64,000 bases of DNA from Rhodobacteraceae bacterium HLUCCO07 (GCA_001314705.1 LJSU01000018.1:244308-308307), one strand, 5' to 3'. Shown: positions 56,036 through 64,000, counted from the first letter of the stretch. Notes: generated by a model not told the origin, from the sequence alone. A program made the numbers and translations.

Positions 56036-57874
56036 ATGAGCGATGCGGACCCCAGTTTGATCGAGACACTGTGTCGTCATGCACCGTTCGATGATCTGTC
56101 CGAGGATTTGCGTGCGCGCATCGCTCCCGACCTTCGACTAATCGAGATCGGCGCGGACGAGATGCTTGCCCGCAAAGGCGACACGCTGGACGGGCTCTAC
56201 CTGATCGAAAACGGCGGTTTTGACATGCGGGCAGGCGCACATGACCTGGTTGCGCATCGTGGCCCCGGCGAGATCATGGGCGAGCGTGGCCTGCTGCGCG
56301 ATGGGAAGGCACAGCTTGACGTTCGGTCGACCGAGGCCGCGCGCCTGATTCTGGTTCCCAAGGCGCATTTCAACACACTGATGGCGCGCAGCGGCACCGT
56401 GGCCCGCTGGTTCGCACGTGCCCGACCCAACGATCCGGACGAGACTGGGCCCAATGCCATTGGGCTGACGGCGCTGCAAGTGTCGGACCTGATGTCGAAA
56501 AAGCCGATCACCTGCACGGCCGATGCGACGATTTCAGATGTGGCACGGCTGATGCGCGACCACGGCATCTCTTCGGTGGTGGTGATGGCAAATGACAGCC
56601 TTGCCGGCATCGTCACCGTTCGAGACTTGACGCACAAGGTGCTGGCCGAGGATATGGACGGCACGGTCTCGGTCGGTCAGGTGATGACCCCCGATCCTGT
56701 TACCATTTCACCGGACAGTCTCGGCCTCGACGCGCTCATGAAACTGGCTGATCTAGGCGTCAATCACCTGCCAGTGGCCAAGGATGAACGCGTCGTGGGC
56801 ATGATCGGAAGGACCGATCTCTTCCGTCAACAGGCCGCAACGGCCAGTCACATGGTTGCCGATATCGCAGGCGCACAATCAGCGCAGGACATGGCGCATG
56901 TAATGGAGCGCGTGCCGGGGCTTCTGGCACAGCTTGTGCAGGCCGGCGTCAAGCCCGGTTCAATCACCCGGCGGATCACCGACATCACCGATGCCATCAC
57001 CCGCCGCCTTTTGACGCTGGCCGAGGAAAAGCTTGGCCCGCCGCCGGTCTCCTATCTCTGGGCAGCCTGCGGTAGCCAGGGCCGGCGCGAGCAGACCGGC
57101 ATCAGCGACCAGGACAATTGCCTAATCCTCGACGACGCCTTCCGCCCCGAGCATGACGCCTATTTCGCTGAGATGGCGCGGTTCGTCAGTGACGGACTGG
57201 ACACTTGCGGCTTCTTCTACTGCCCCGGTGACATGATGGCGACAAATCCGCGCTGGCGTCAGCCCCGCGGAGTGTGGCGAAACTATTTCGACCGTTGGAT
57301 CAGGCAGCCCGACAACGAGGCGCAGATGCTGGCCTCCGTGATGTTCGATCTGCGCCCCATCGCGGGAGAGTTCGCACTTTTCGAGAACCTCGAGCAGGAG
57401 GTTCTGGCGACTGCGAAGAGGAACTCGATTTTCGTAGCGCACATGATCTCGAACTCGCTCAAGCATACCGTTCCGCTCGGTTTCTTTCGCGGCTTCACAC
57501 TGATCCGATCGGGCGAGAACCGAAACACTATCGACCTCAAGGCTTCCGGTGTCATCCCGGTGGTCGATCTGGGGCGGATCTATGCGCTTCTGGGGTCACT
57601 CACAGCCTCGGGCACCCGCGACCGGATCGAGGGCGCGAGAAAGACGGGGGTGATCTCGGAAAGTGGCGCGCGGGACCTGCTTGATGCCTACGACCTGATC
57701 GCCGAGACCCGGCTGCGCCACCAGGCGGGGCAGGTTGCGCGTGGTGAAGAGCCGGATAATTTCATGAACCCTGCCGAGATGTCGGATCTGGAGCGCAATC
57801 ACTTGCGCGATGCCTTCATGGTGGTCAAGACGATGCAATCTGCCATCGGGCAATCCAGGGGGGCACGCGAGTAG
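56036..57874 (+). CDS. cNMP-binding/CBS/DUF294 nucleotidyltransferase-like protein
   Basis: A 612-aa cytosolic signalling protein. Order: cyclic-nucleotide-binding-like domain (about 10-130), tandem CBS pair (about 150-275, VSDLMSKKPITCTADATISD and GQVMTPDPVTISPDSLGLDA), then the DUF294 nucleotidyltransferase fold with GSQGRREQT and SDQDNCLI at about 345-362, and the DUF294 C-terminal helical domain. The GS and D-x-D like residues resemble the uridylyltransferase active site of GlnD/KNTase folds. The usual partner is a DUF4212/SSS symporter, as here. Reaction unknown; sensing of adenylates by the CBS pair is likely. Confidence 0.88.
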   Translation: MSDADPSLIETLCRHAPFDDLSEDLRARIAPDLRLIEIGADEMLARKGDTLDGLYLIENGGFDMRAGAHDLVAHRGPGEIMGERGLLRDGKAQLDVRSTEAARLILVPKAHFNTLMARSGTVARWFARARPNDPDETGPNAIGLTALQVSDLMSKKPITCTADATISDVARLMRDHGISSVVVMANDSLAGIVTVRDLTHKVLAEDMDGTVSVGQVMTPDPVTISPDSLGLDALMKLADLGVNHLPVAKDERVVGMIGRTDLFRQQAATASHMVADIAGAQSAQDMAHVMERVPGLLAQLVQAGVKPGSITRRITDITDAITRRLLTLAEEKLGPPPVSYLWAACGSQGRREQTGISDQDNCLILDDAFRPEHDAYFAEMARFVSDGLDTCGFFYCPGDMMATNPRWRQPRGVWRNYFDRWIRQPDNEAQMLASVMFDLRPIAGEFALFENLEQEVLATAKRNSIFVAHMISNSLKHTVPLGFFRGFTLIRSGENRNTIDLKASGVIPVVDLGRIYALLGSLTASGTRDRIEGARKTGVISESGARDLLDAYDLIAETRLRHQAGQVARGEEPDNFMNPAEMSDLERNHLRDAFMVVKTMQSAIGQSRGARE

Positions 57875-57877
57875 ATC

Positions 57878-58384
57878 ATGTTTTTCGAGCTTGTCGCGAC
57901 ATTCGCTGCGGGGATCGCGGCCGCTGGTCTGGCGCTCATAGCCGGGCATCTCAGTCGTGGGCGCCTACCGCGCTGGTTCGCGTCGGTGGCGGCGGGCGCG
58001 GCGATGCTGGGTTATGCGATCTGGTCGGAATACACTTGGGCCGCACGCACGGTGGACGGGCTGCCCGACGGGGTCGAGGTACTCAGAACCGTCGAAGAAG
58101 CACGCTTCTGGAAGCCCTGGACCCATGTGGTGCCGCAAACCACACGGATCATGGCGCTGGACCGTCAAGGGGTCCAGACCAAGGCGGACGCCCAAGGAAT
58201 CCTGCTTGCGGACGTATATTTGTTTGCGCGATGGACGCCGCCCGCGAAACGCCCGCAACTGGTGGATTGCGACGGGCGCGCGCGCGCCGATGTGAGTACC
58301 GCTGCACTGGCAGACCCGGACAAGGCCAATTGGAGGAGTGTGGACGGCGATGATCCGTTGATCGAGGCGCTGTGCCAGTCGTGA
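57878..58384 (+). CDS. Membrane-anchored protein of unknown function
   Basis: A 168-aa protein starting 3 bases after the DUF294 gene. Two hydrophobic segments lie at about residues 5-25 and 32-50, followed by a soluble domain containing WKPWTHVVPQTTRIMALD and DVYLFARWTPPAKRPQLVDC, which would face the periplasm. No family is recognised. Its tight position inside the symporter/signalling run suggests a role in that module. Confidence 0.75.
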   Translation: MFFELVATFAAGIAAAGLALIAGHLSRGRLPRWFASVAAGAAMLGYAIWSEYTWAARTVDGLPDGVEVLRTVEEARFWKPWTHVVPQTTRIMALDRQGVQTKADAQGILLADVYLFARWTPPAKRPQLVDCDGRARADVSTAALADPDKANWRSVDGDDPLIEALCQS

Positions 58385-58418
58385 CACAGCTTGGCATGAC
58401 CGGGAGAGGAGGCCCGCA

Positions 58419-58802
58419 ATGTCGCAAAAGACCGTTCTGCTTGTCGAGGACGAGGATAACATCGCGCTTGCGCTCACCCATCTGATCGGGCGCGCGGGCT
58501 TTCGCCTCCGCCGCGAAGCAACGGGAAACGCCGCGCTCGCCGCCCTGCGCGAGGACCCGCCCGACCTGGTCGTACTCGACGTGATGCTGCCGGAACGATC
58601 GGGCTACGAGATATGCGAGATCATTCGCCGCGATCCCGATCTCTCGGGAATCAAGGTGCTGATGATCACCGCGGGCGCTGGTGACGTGGCGCGCCGCAAG
58701 GGATTGGCTGTGGGTGCCGACGCCTTCATGACCAAACCCTTTGCCACGGCCGATCTGACCGCGCGCATCACCCAGATGTTGGGAGAGGGCAGCGATGATT
58801 GA
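58419..58802 (+). CDS. Receiver-only response regulator
   Basis: A 127-aa CheY-type receiver. Acidic pair in LLVEDEDN, phospho-acceptor Asp in VVLDVMLPERSGYE (about residue 54), Thr in MITAGAG and Lys in FMTKPFA are all present, so it should be phosphorylated. There is no output domain. A strong GGGAGAGGAGG ribosome site precedes it. Its last 8 bases overlap the exonuclease-fusion gene, suggesting direct interaction of the two products. Confidence 0.95.
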   Translation: MSQKTVLLVEDEDNIALALTHLIGRAGFRLRREATGNAALAALREDPPDLVVLDVMLPERSGYEICEIIRRDPDLSGIKVLMITAGAGDVARRKGLAVGADAFMTKPFATADLTARITQMLGEGSDD

Positions 58803-60861
58803 ACGTCTGTCGAGGCGTCTGGGGCTGCGGCTCCGGTTCGCGCTTTTCTTCGCAGCGCTCGGCTTGGGGGGCACTGCGCTTATCGGTACGGGGCTCTGGA
58901 TTGGCCACGCGCGCAGCGGCGGACCGATTGACGGCTTCGTGATCGCGGGCGTACTTGGTGGACTCGGTGTGCTGGGCCTGTCGGTGTGGATTGGGCTTCT
59001 TTTCGACGAAAACGTCGCCAAGCCAATCCTCGCACTCGCATCGGACCTGACGACCCGTGCGCGCGCCGATGTAGATCTGGATGTCGATGAGAGCCAGGCT
59101 AGGCATCTCGGTGCGCTCGCACCCGCCGCCAACGCCATCAACACCGCCCTTTCGGAGGCCCGCGCCGCTCGGCAAAGGGCGATCGCGCGGGAGACCGCCC
59201 GCATCGCCCGCGAAAAGGCGCTTTTCGAAGCGCTGTTTCGGGACCTGGGCGAGGGCGCAGTGGTCGCCACGCCAGACAATCGCGTAATGCTTTACAACCG
59301 TATGGCGCAGGATCTTCTGGGCGATATCGGGCTGGACCGCCCGCTTTCGGCCTTTCTGCGTCCTGAGCCGATCACTGACGCGCTGTCACGCATGCAGAAG
59401 GCACGCGTGCGCGGCGAGGTCACGGCCGAGACCTTTCTCGCTGCCTCGGCCGATGGCGCGCGGTTCATGCTGGGCCGCGTGAGCCCGATCCTTTCAGACG
59501 AGGAACTGTCGGGCCATGTCCTGATCTTTCAAGACGCAACCGAGGAACTCAGCACACATGCCAAGCACGACCACCTTTTCACGGCGCTGATGGAGGGCGT
59601 CCGGCGGCCTGCCGGGACCATCGGCGCGTTGCTTGAGTTGACGGATTCGGACGAGGATCTGACACCCGAGACCCGTGAACGGGTGCGGCAGGGAATCAAG
59701 GACGAGGTTGCACGCCTCTTTGCTTGTGTCGACGACATGGGCAAGCGTCACGCCATGATAAAATCACGCCGCTGGCCCATGTCACCAGTCGCTGCGAACC
59801 ACATCTTCGACGGCATCAGCGCGGGTGCCGACACGCCGCTCAGGATCATCCGCAGCGAGGCAATGCTCAGCTGTGACGGGTTCGCGGTCATCACACTGCT
59901 GCGCATTCTGGTCGGGCATCTGTTTGAGCAAGGCACCCGCGACGCTCTGACCCTTTACGTTGAGGAAGACGCCGCCGAGACGCGCCTGATCCTTGGCTGG
60001 CAGGGAGAGCCTGTGACCGACGGCCAGCTTACAGAATTGCTGTGCAACCCACTCTCGCCCGCCTATGGAGAATATTCCGGCCGCGATGCATTGAACGCAC
60101 ATCAGACCGACCTGTGGTCCGAACCGGAGGATGGCGGCTACCGGATCGTGCTGCCGCTCGCCTCGGCAAACCCGCCCCTGACCCCCTGCGATGCCCGGCC
60201 CGAGTTCTACGATTTCAACCTGCCGGAGGCGCCCAAAGGCGATATGTCCAACACGCCATTGTCGGAGCTGAGCTTCGTGGTCTTCGACACTGAAACCACG
60301 GGGCTGTCGCCGCGCGGCGGCGACGAGATCGTTCAGATCGCCGGGCTGCGGATCGTCAACGGGCGCATCCTGCATGGCGAAACTTTCGAAACCCTGGTCA
60401 ATCCCGGCCGGTCGATTCCGGCGGCCTCGACACGGGTGCATCACATCACCGAAGAGATGGTGGCGGATGCGCCCAGCATCGCCGAAGCTGGGCGACGTTT
60501 TCACGATTTTTGCAAGGGCGCGGTGCTTGTGGCCCATAATGCACCCTTCGATCTGGCCTTCCTTCGACTGAAGGAGAACGTGATCGGGCGGCGGTTCGAC
60601 AACCCGGTGCTGTGCACAGTGCTGATGTCGGCGGGGCTATTCGATCACAGCGGGCAGCACACGCTTGATGCGCTCTGTGACCGGTTCGGCGTGCATATCC
60701 CCCCCGAGGCGCGGCACACCGCCATGGGTGACGCCGTGGCCACTGCCGAGGTCTTCGTCCGCATGTTGGGGCTGCTGGAGGCAAAAGGCGTCACCACGCT
60801 CGGCGCGGCAATCGCTGAAGAAGGCCGCATGACGAAGATCCGCAAGGCGCAGGCCTACTGA
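58795..60861 (+). CDS. Membrane pseudo-histidine-kinase fused to DnaQ-type 3'-5' exonuclease
   Basis: A 688-aa fusion. Two TM segments (about 13-35 and 45-66), a HAMP-like linker, a PAS-like domain (about 145-245), a helical region that aligns with a kinase dimerisation domain but reads LMEGVRRPAGT where SHELRTP is expected, and an ATPase-like region (about 330-460) without N box or DxGxG. The C-terminal exonuclease (about 483-655) is complete: FDTETTG (Exo I, about 497), HNAPFDLAFL (Exo II, about 580) and HTAMGDA (Exo III, about 640), the DEDDh set. It should therefore bind or respond to the adjacent receiver but cleave nucleic acid rather than phosphorylate. It overlaps the receiver gene by 8 bases. 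Confidence 0.88.
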   Translation: MIERLSRRLGLRLRFALFFAALGLGGTALIGTGLWIGHARSGGPIDGFVIAGVLGGLGVLGLSVWIGLLFDENVAKPILALASDLTTRARADVDLDVDESQARHLGALAPAANAINTALSEARAARQRAIARETARIAREKALFEALFRDLGEGAVVATPDNRVMLYNRMAQDLLGDIGLDRPLSAFLRPEPITDALSRMQKARVRGEVTAETFLAASADGARFMLGRVSPILSDEELSGHVLIFQDATEELSTHAKHDHLFTALMEGVRRPAGTIGALLELTDSDEDLTPETRERVRQGIKDEVARLFACVDDMGKRHAMIKSRRWPMSPVAANHIFDGISAGADTPLRIIRSEAMLSCDGFAVITLLRILVGHLFEQGTRDALTLYVEEDAAETRLILGWQGEPVTDGQLTELLCNPLSPAYGEYSGRDALNAHQTDLWSEPEDGGYRIVLPLASANPPLTPCDARPEFYDFNLPEAPKGDMSNTPLSELSFVVFDTETTGLSPRGGDEIVQIAGLRIVNGRILHGETFETLVNPGRSIPAASTRVHHITEEMVADAPSIAEAGRRFHDFCKGAVLVAHNAPFDLAFLRLKENVIGRRFDNPVLCTVLMSAGLFDHSGQHTLDALCDRFGVHIPPEARHTAMGDAVATAEVFVRMLGLLEAKGVTTLGAAIAEEGRMTKIRKAQAY

Positions 60862-61187
60862 CAGCCGGTCCGCCCCGGATCTTCTACCGGGTTTTGGCGA
60901 GATTTTTCCGGCTTCGATGAGCTTGACGGGCTGGTGCCCCTCGATTCCATCAGCGTGATCGGGCCCTTGTTGCCAATCACGCCGTGTGGACATGCCTCGC
61001 TTCAGCATCTACGCACCGCCACCCTTTACAACTACTTCACCGATTTCGGCTTGTCGCAAATCGCGGTCAGCGCCGACAGTTTCACCATACACGGCGAGCC
61101 GCTGCGCGATCGCGATCGGCTAGTCTGGACCGTCAATTTGAGGTCGGCAGTCTAGCTGGTGCTATTGCTCCGGCCCCAAAACGTGCG
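60862..61187. other. Stretch without a recognised gene; possible fragment
   Basis: A plus frame from about 60898 to 61155 reads protein-like (DELDGLVPLDSISVIGPLLP then TLYNYFTDFGLSQIAVSADS), but it has no convincing start, ribosome site or recognisable family. It probably is the tail of a lost gene, given the decayed phage DNA just beyond the next gene. Confidence 0.3.
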
Positions 61188-61442
61188 TCAGGCCCGCTTG
61201 ATCAAGCGTATCAGGAAAAGCACGATCACCGCGCCAATGGTGGCGTGGATGATGGCACCTGCAATGCCGCTGCCGATGCTCAGACCCAGCCTCGGCAAAA
61301 CGAGACCAGCCACAAAGGCGCCGACGATCCCGATCACGATATTGCCGAGAAGGCCGTAACCGTAGCCCTTGACGAGCAGCCCCGCAAGCCAACCGGCCAC
61401 GGCACCTACGAGAATTATAACGAGCAGACTTTCGAGAGCCAT
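61188..61442 (-). CDS. GlsB/YeaQ/YmgE family stress-associated membrane protein
   Basis: An 84-aa very hydrophobic protein with three TM segments and the family glycine pattern (VGAVAGWLAGLLVKGYGYGL, GNIVIGIVGAFVAGLVLPRL, IIHATIGAVIVLFLIRLI). Function unknown; homologues respond to envelope or general stress. GGAAGGA lies six bases before the ATG at 61442. Confidence 0.92.
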   Translation of the reverse strand: MALESLLVIILVGAVAGWLAGLLVKGYGYGLLGNIVIGIVGAFVAGLVLPRLGLSIGSGIAGAIIHATIGAVIVLFLIRLIKRA

Positions 61443-61625
61443 TTTGGATCCTTCCCATTGTACGTCCATTCATCCGAATACATCGAATGCGTATTGCTGC
61501 AAGAACACCGCATCATGCGGATTAGTACCTGTGAACCCCGCAATGTCTCGCATGTTACCGAACACCTGGACAGCAAATTCGCTGCAATCCTGAGCTGTGG
61601 TCTTGCGCCCTCAATGGAACAACCG

Positions 61626-62135
61626 ATGAAACTGAAGCTCGACATCGATCCCGACATCGTCGCGGTGATGGCCGCCAAGGTAGCAGCCGGGGAACGCGCT
61701 GTCACGGCCGCCATTCACGAGGCCGGGACCGGGTTGAAGACTGCGTGGCGGTTTCAGATCACCAGCGCAGGGCTGGGACCCCGGCTCGCCAACTCGATCC
61801 GAAGCCAGACCTATCCCAAGGCTGGCGAGAGCCTCGCTGCCGCGGCGCTGTTCTGCTCCAAGGCGCCAATCATCGTGGGCGCGCGAGATACGGAGCCGCT
61901 GATCCGCTCGAAGAACGGGCTCTGGCTGGTGATCCACTGCCGGCGGCTGGCAAGGCCCTGCACGGCGGCAGGATTAGGCCCGGAGAGTGGGAGCGACGAC
62001 GCCGTCTGTGCCTGCGCTTCGTCTATTGGCGGACGGGCCGAGCCTGCTGGTGGCGGAAGGACGGCTGAACACGAAAGGGCAGACGGTCGTGTCGCGCTTC
62101 AAGATCGGGCGTGGCAAGGTCACGACACGAGCTGA
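61626..62135 (+). pseudogene. DUF6441 phage tail-associated protein, frameshifted
   Basis: The first frame gives MKLKLDIDPDIVAVMAAKVA, AGTGLKTAWRFQITSAGLG and IRSQTYPKAGESLAAAALF, matching a prophage tail-region protein. Near 61930 similarity moves to another frame (PAAGKALHGGRIRPGEWERR), then near 62035 to the third (GPSLLVAEGRLNTKGQTVVS). The frame order is what two successive single-base losses produce. The end is not defined. No other tail genes are near, so this is an isolated prophage relic. Confidence 0.8.
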
Positions 62136-62275
62136 CATTCAACAGGACTGTGCGTGCACGTCACAACTGTTGTCACAGTGACGGAAGCAAGAAACGCGAC
62201 ATCCTCGCCGAACCCATCCGCGAGCTAGCCAAGCTGGTCGACACAATTCCCGATGTGTTCGACTTTGGGGGGTGA

Positions 62276-62533
62276 ATATGCACGAACTGGACCAACACGG
62301 CGTTCGGCGGCCACCGACAGTGGTTTCTGTGCCCGCCCTGTGACTGGCGCTGCGCCATCATCAGTCGCAAAACCGTCAGACCGCTTTGGGGCCGTCACGT
62401 ATGCATGGACGGATATTGTCTGGGTGAGCGCATGTCGTCACATGATTGGCAGTTGCACAAGACCCTCAAGATCCGAGAATGTATGGGACAGAAACCGGCG
62501 GTATGGGTTTTTGTTGGTTTATGGCTGTTCTAG
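62276..62533 (+). pseudogene. Zinc-ribbon protein fragment
   Basis: A stop-to-stop frame without start codon reads FGGHRQWFLCPPCDWRCAII, WGRHVCMDGYC and LHKTLKIRECMG, matching the pattern of a mobile-DNA-associated zinc-ribbon protein (FGG-R-WF-CP..C..R then RHC and a basic helix). The second cysteine pair is partly lost. It follows the DUF6441 relic by 140 bases, in the same orientation. Confidence 0.55.
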
Positions 62534-62579
62534 CACGCAGAATATTCTATGACAGGCATAGCGTGGACTTGGAAAAACC

Positions 62580-63779
62580 ATGGATCTTGATGTGACTGAC
62601 CGCGACATTCCTACTTCTGGCCTGATCGTGATTGGACCGCCCTTGGCTGATGGTGCACTTGATGACCTGCTGGCGAGTGCCAAAGGACAGGTGGTTCTGG
62701 TCGAACCCGACCCCTCTCGGGCACTGCGGCTCCGGGCTCTAGAGGGAGTGCGGGTGATTGACGCGGCGATTGGGCAGAAGGCCGGACAGAATTCACTGGT
62801 GCAATTCAATTTTCCTGGACTGCGCAGCCTGTTTGCCCCGACAGCGGCCTTGAAGGAGGCCTTGCCGGGCCTTCGCGAAGTAGGACGCATGACAGTCGCG
62901 GTGATGACGCCCGCGGAACTGGCCCAAGAGCTGGAGGATCTGACAGGCCCCCTGGCGCTGCATGTCAATGCACCCGGGGCCGAGATGACGATCCTGGAAG
63001 GACTGGCTGCGCATGGGTTCCTGGCACGGGTTGCCCACTTGCAGCTGCGCTGTGGTACCGTGCCGATGGTCGAGGGCGCCGCGTCGCGCGCCGTCCTGCA
63101 AGACTGGGTTCTGAAACAGGGTTTTACCCTCACGGGTAATAGCTCCGACGATCCTGACTGGGCAGAGCTTGATTTTCATGTCGATCTGGTGGCGCGCGCC
63201 CTGGACGAAACCCGTGCCGAACTGGCTACTTCAATAGAGACCGGCAAGAAACAGCAAACGCAGATCGCGGCCTTGGAAAAGGATTTGTCTGATAGCCGGG
63301 CGGCTCTGAAATCGCGCGAGGCGGATTTGGCGAAAGCCAATGACGAGCGCGATACGGCGCGTGGACAGGCGGAAAACCGTAGCAAGCGGATCGCCGAGCT
63401 GGAGAACACGGTGAACAAGGCGCAGGAAGACACGCAGCAGGCCAAGTCGGATCTCGGGGTGGCGCTTCGGATGCAGATGCTGGCGCAATCGGATTTGCAG
63501 GAATTGCAGGTACGATTCCGCGAAGTTGAAAAAGCCCGCGCATCGCAGCAAGCTTTGTTGGAAAAGCTGACACCAAGATTGCAGCAGGCCGCCCATCAAC
63601 TTCAGCAGTTGCATCTTGCCGAGAACAATCTGGATGTCCCAGACCCTGCGGCCATCGACGACCAAGGCCCGACCGATGAGTCGGCAAAGCCCCCAAAGGC
63701 CAAACCCACTCCCAAAGCCCCTCGGAAAGCACAGACAAAAACAACCCGCAAACCGAGCAAGAAGACCGGTTCCAGATGA
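62580..63779 (+). CDS. FkbM-like domain protein with long coiled coil
   Basis: A 399-aa protein. Residues 10-205 resemble a Rossmann/FkbM methyltransferase fold (LIVIGPPLADGALDD, VVLVEPDPSRALRLRAL, LALHVNAPGAEMTILEGL), although the glycine-rich SAM loop is weak, so it may bind SAM poorly or act structurally. A long coiled coil (about 215-350) follows, then a Lys/Pro-rich tail (KAKPTPKAPRKAQTKTTRKP). Its stop overlaps the start of a sulfotransferase-like gene (ATGA). A role in modifying or assembling surface polysaccharide is plausible. Confidence 0.7.
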   Translation: MDLDVTDRDIPTSGLIVIGPPLADGALDDLLASAKGQVVLVEPDPSRALRLRALEGVRVIDAAIGQKAGQNSLVQFNFPGLRSLFAPTAALKEALPGLREVGRMTVAVMTPAELAQELEDLTGPLALHVNAPGAEMTILEGLAAHGFLARVAHLQLRCGTVPMVEGAASRAVLQDWVLKQGFTLTGNSSDDPDWAELDFHVDLVARALDETRAELATSIETGKKQQTQIAALEKDLSDSRAALKSREADLAKANDERDTARGQAENRSKRIAELENTVNKAQEDTQQAKSDLGVALRMQMLAQSDLQELQVRFREVEKARASQQALLEKLTPRLQQAAHQLQQLHLAENNLDVPDPAAIDDQGPTDESAKPPKAKPTPKAPRKAQTKTTRKPSKKTGSR

Positions 63780-64000
63780 ACGACCCGTCCAGCCCGAAAT
63801 ACCTGCAAGCCAGTCTGAACGAAACCTTGGAGATGCTGCACGACTATGCGGTTAACCACCCGGAAACTCTGTCCGACGTTGCACCGCTGCCCAGCCTGCT
63901 GTCCCAGTGCGAGGCGCTTTGCGAGGCTGCGCCGCCATCCACGCCGGTGCGTTCGATCCACCACTTGGCCTGTTCCGGCGGCACGCTGATCAGTAAATGC
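63776..64000 (+). CDS. Sulfotransferase-like protein (5' part, cut by window end)
   Basis: Seventy-five codons are visible. After a helical start (NDPSSPKYLQASLNETLEML) comes RSIHHLACSGGTLISKC, which resembles the PAPS/nucleotide-binding first motif (strand-loop with GGT-LISK) of a sulfotransferase-like P-loop family. The gene runs off the window. It is translationally coupled to the FkbM-like gene. Confidence 0.55.
   Translation, partial: MNDPSSPKYLQASLNETLEMLHDYAVNHPETLSDVAPLPSLLSQCEALCEAAPPSTPVRSIHHLACSGGTLISKC

Noticed and set aside
60984-62135. Single continuous gene of 383 codons
   Set aside because: The 5' part is antisense to the GlsB-type gene, and only the part after 61626 matches a DUF6441 protein, whose similarity then leaves this frame.
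1-64000. CRISPR array or complete insertion sequence
   Set aside because: No series of regularly spaced repeats was seen, and no transposase or integrase gene with flanking inverted repeats.

Overview
The window is about 64 kb of GC-rich bacterial chromosome. Gene content and order point to an alphaproteobacterium of the order Rhodobacterales (Roseobacter-type): hisS-hisZ-hisG with the short HisG, an adenosylcobalamin-dependent NrdJ, rpmH-rnpA-yidD ... yidC-yihA-argB, a pcm-tolC-PopZ-like block beside a DUF6280 protein, and many ATGA start/stop overlaps. The genus cannot be fixed from the sequence alone. Most of the window is ordinary housekeeping DNA; the irregular parts are listed below.

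Layout. 1-2.4 kb: four tightly coupled genes (family-4-like uracil-DNA glycosylase, metallophosphoesterase, MoaB, Nudix). 2.5-7.4 kb: RND efflux adaptor and permease. 7.5-11.2 kb: slyX and the hisS-hisZ-hisG operon; hisS carries an AT-rich patch of foreign-looking codon usage. 11.4-14.2 kb: DUF1489 and nrdJ. 14.6 kb: tRNA-Arg(ACG), with a degenerate stretch and a tandem repeat beyond its 3' end. 14.8-18.4 kb: sensor kinase, MerA-like flavoprotein and TVP38 membrane protein. 18.6-28.2 kb: the rpmH-rnpA-yidD and yidC-yihA segments, separated by a Rieske oxygenase, a small protein, ttcA and a GGDEF/EAL protein, then SDR and argB. A 35-codon vestigial ORF sits exactly between yidC and yihA. 28.3-47.7 kb: mixed metabolic genes (sterol desaturase, ferredoxin, SixA, DUF2235, a solitary CoxL-like subunit, PLP decarboxylase with a divergent Lrp regulator, amidase, valS, crotonase, aminotransferases, PTP plus ABC exporter, YgfZ). 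47.8-52.3 kb: efp, DUF6280, PopZ-like protein, tolC, pcm. 52.5 kb: tRNA-Cys(GCA).

The most unusual part is 53.3-60.9 kb. A truncated acetyl-CoA synthetase gene (acs N-terminus only) precedes an operon-like run: DUF4212 small subunit, sodium:solute symporter, a cNMP-binding/CBS/DUF294 nucleotidyltransferase-like protein, an unknown membrane protein, a receiver-only response regulator, and a membrane protein that fuses a degenerate histidine-kinase-like region to an intact DEDDh (DnaQ-type) exonuclease. The arrangement suggests an uptake-linked signalling module whose output is a nuclease; this is inference.

60.9-62.6 kb is decayed DNA: a DUF6441 phage-tail pseudogene with two apparent single-base losses and a zinc-ribbon gene fragment. 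The window ends in an FkbM-like/coiled-coil protein coupled to the start of a sulfotransferase-like gene. A 20-base intergenic motif (C/T-rich half, then AAAATACTC) occurs four times, always by gene 3' ends, twice followed by a strong hairpin.
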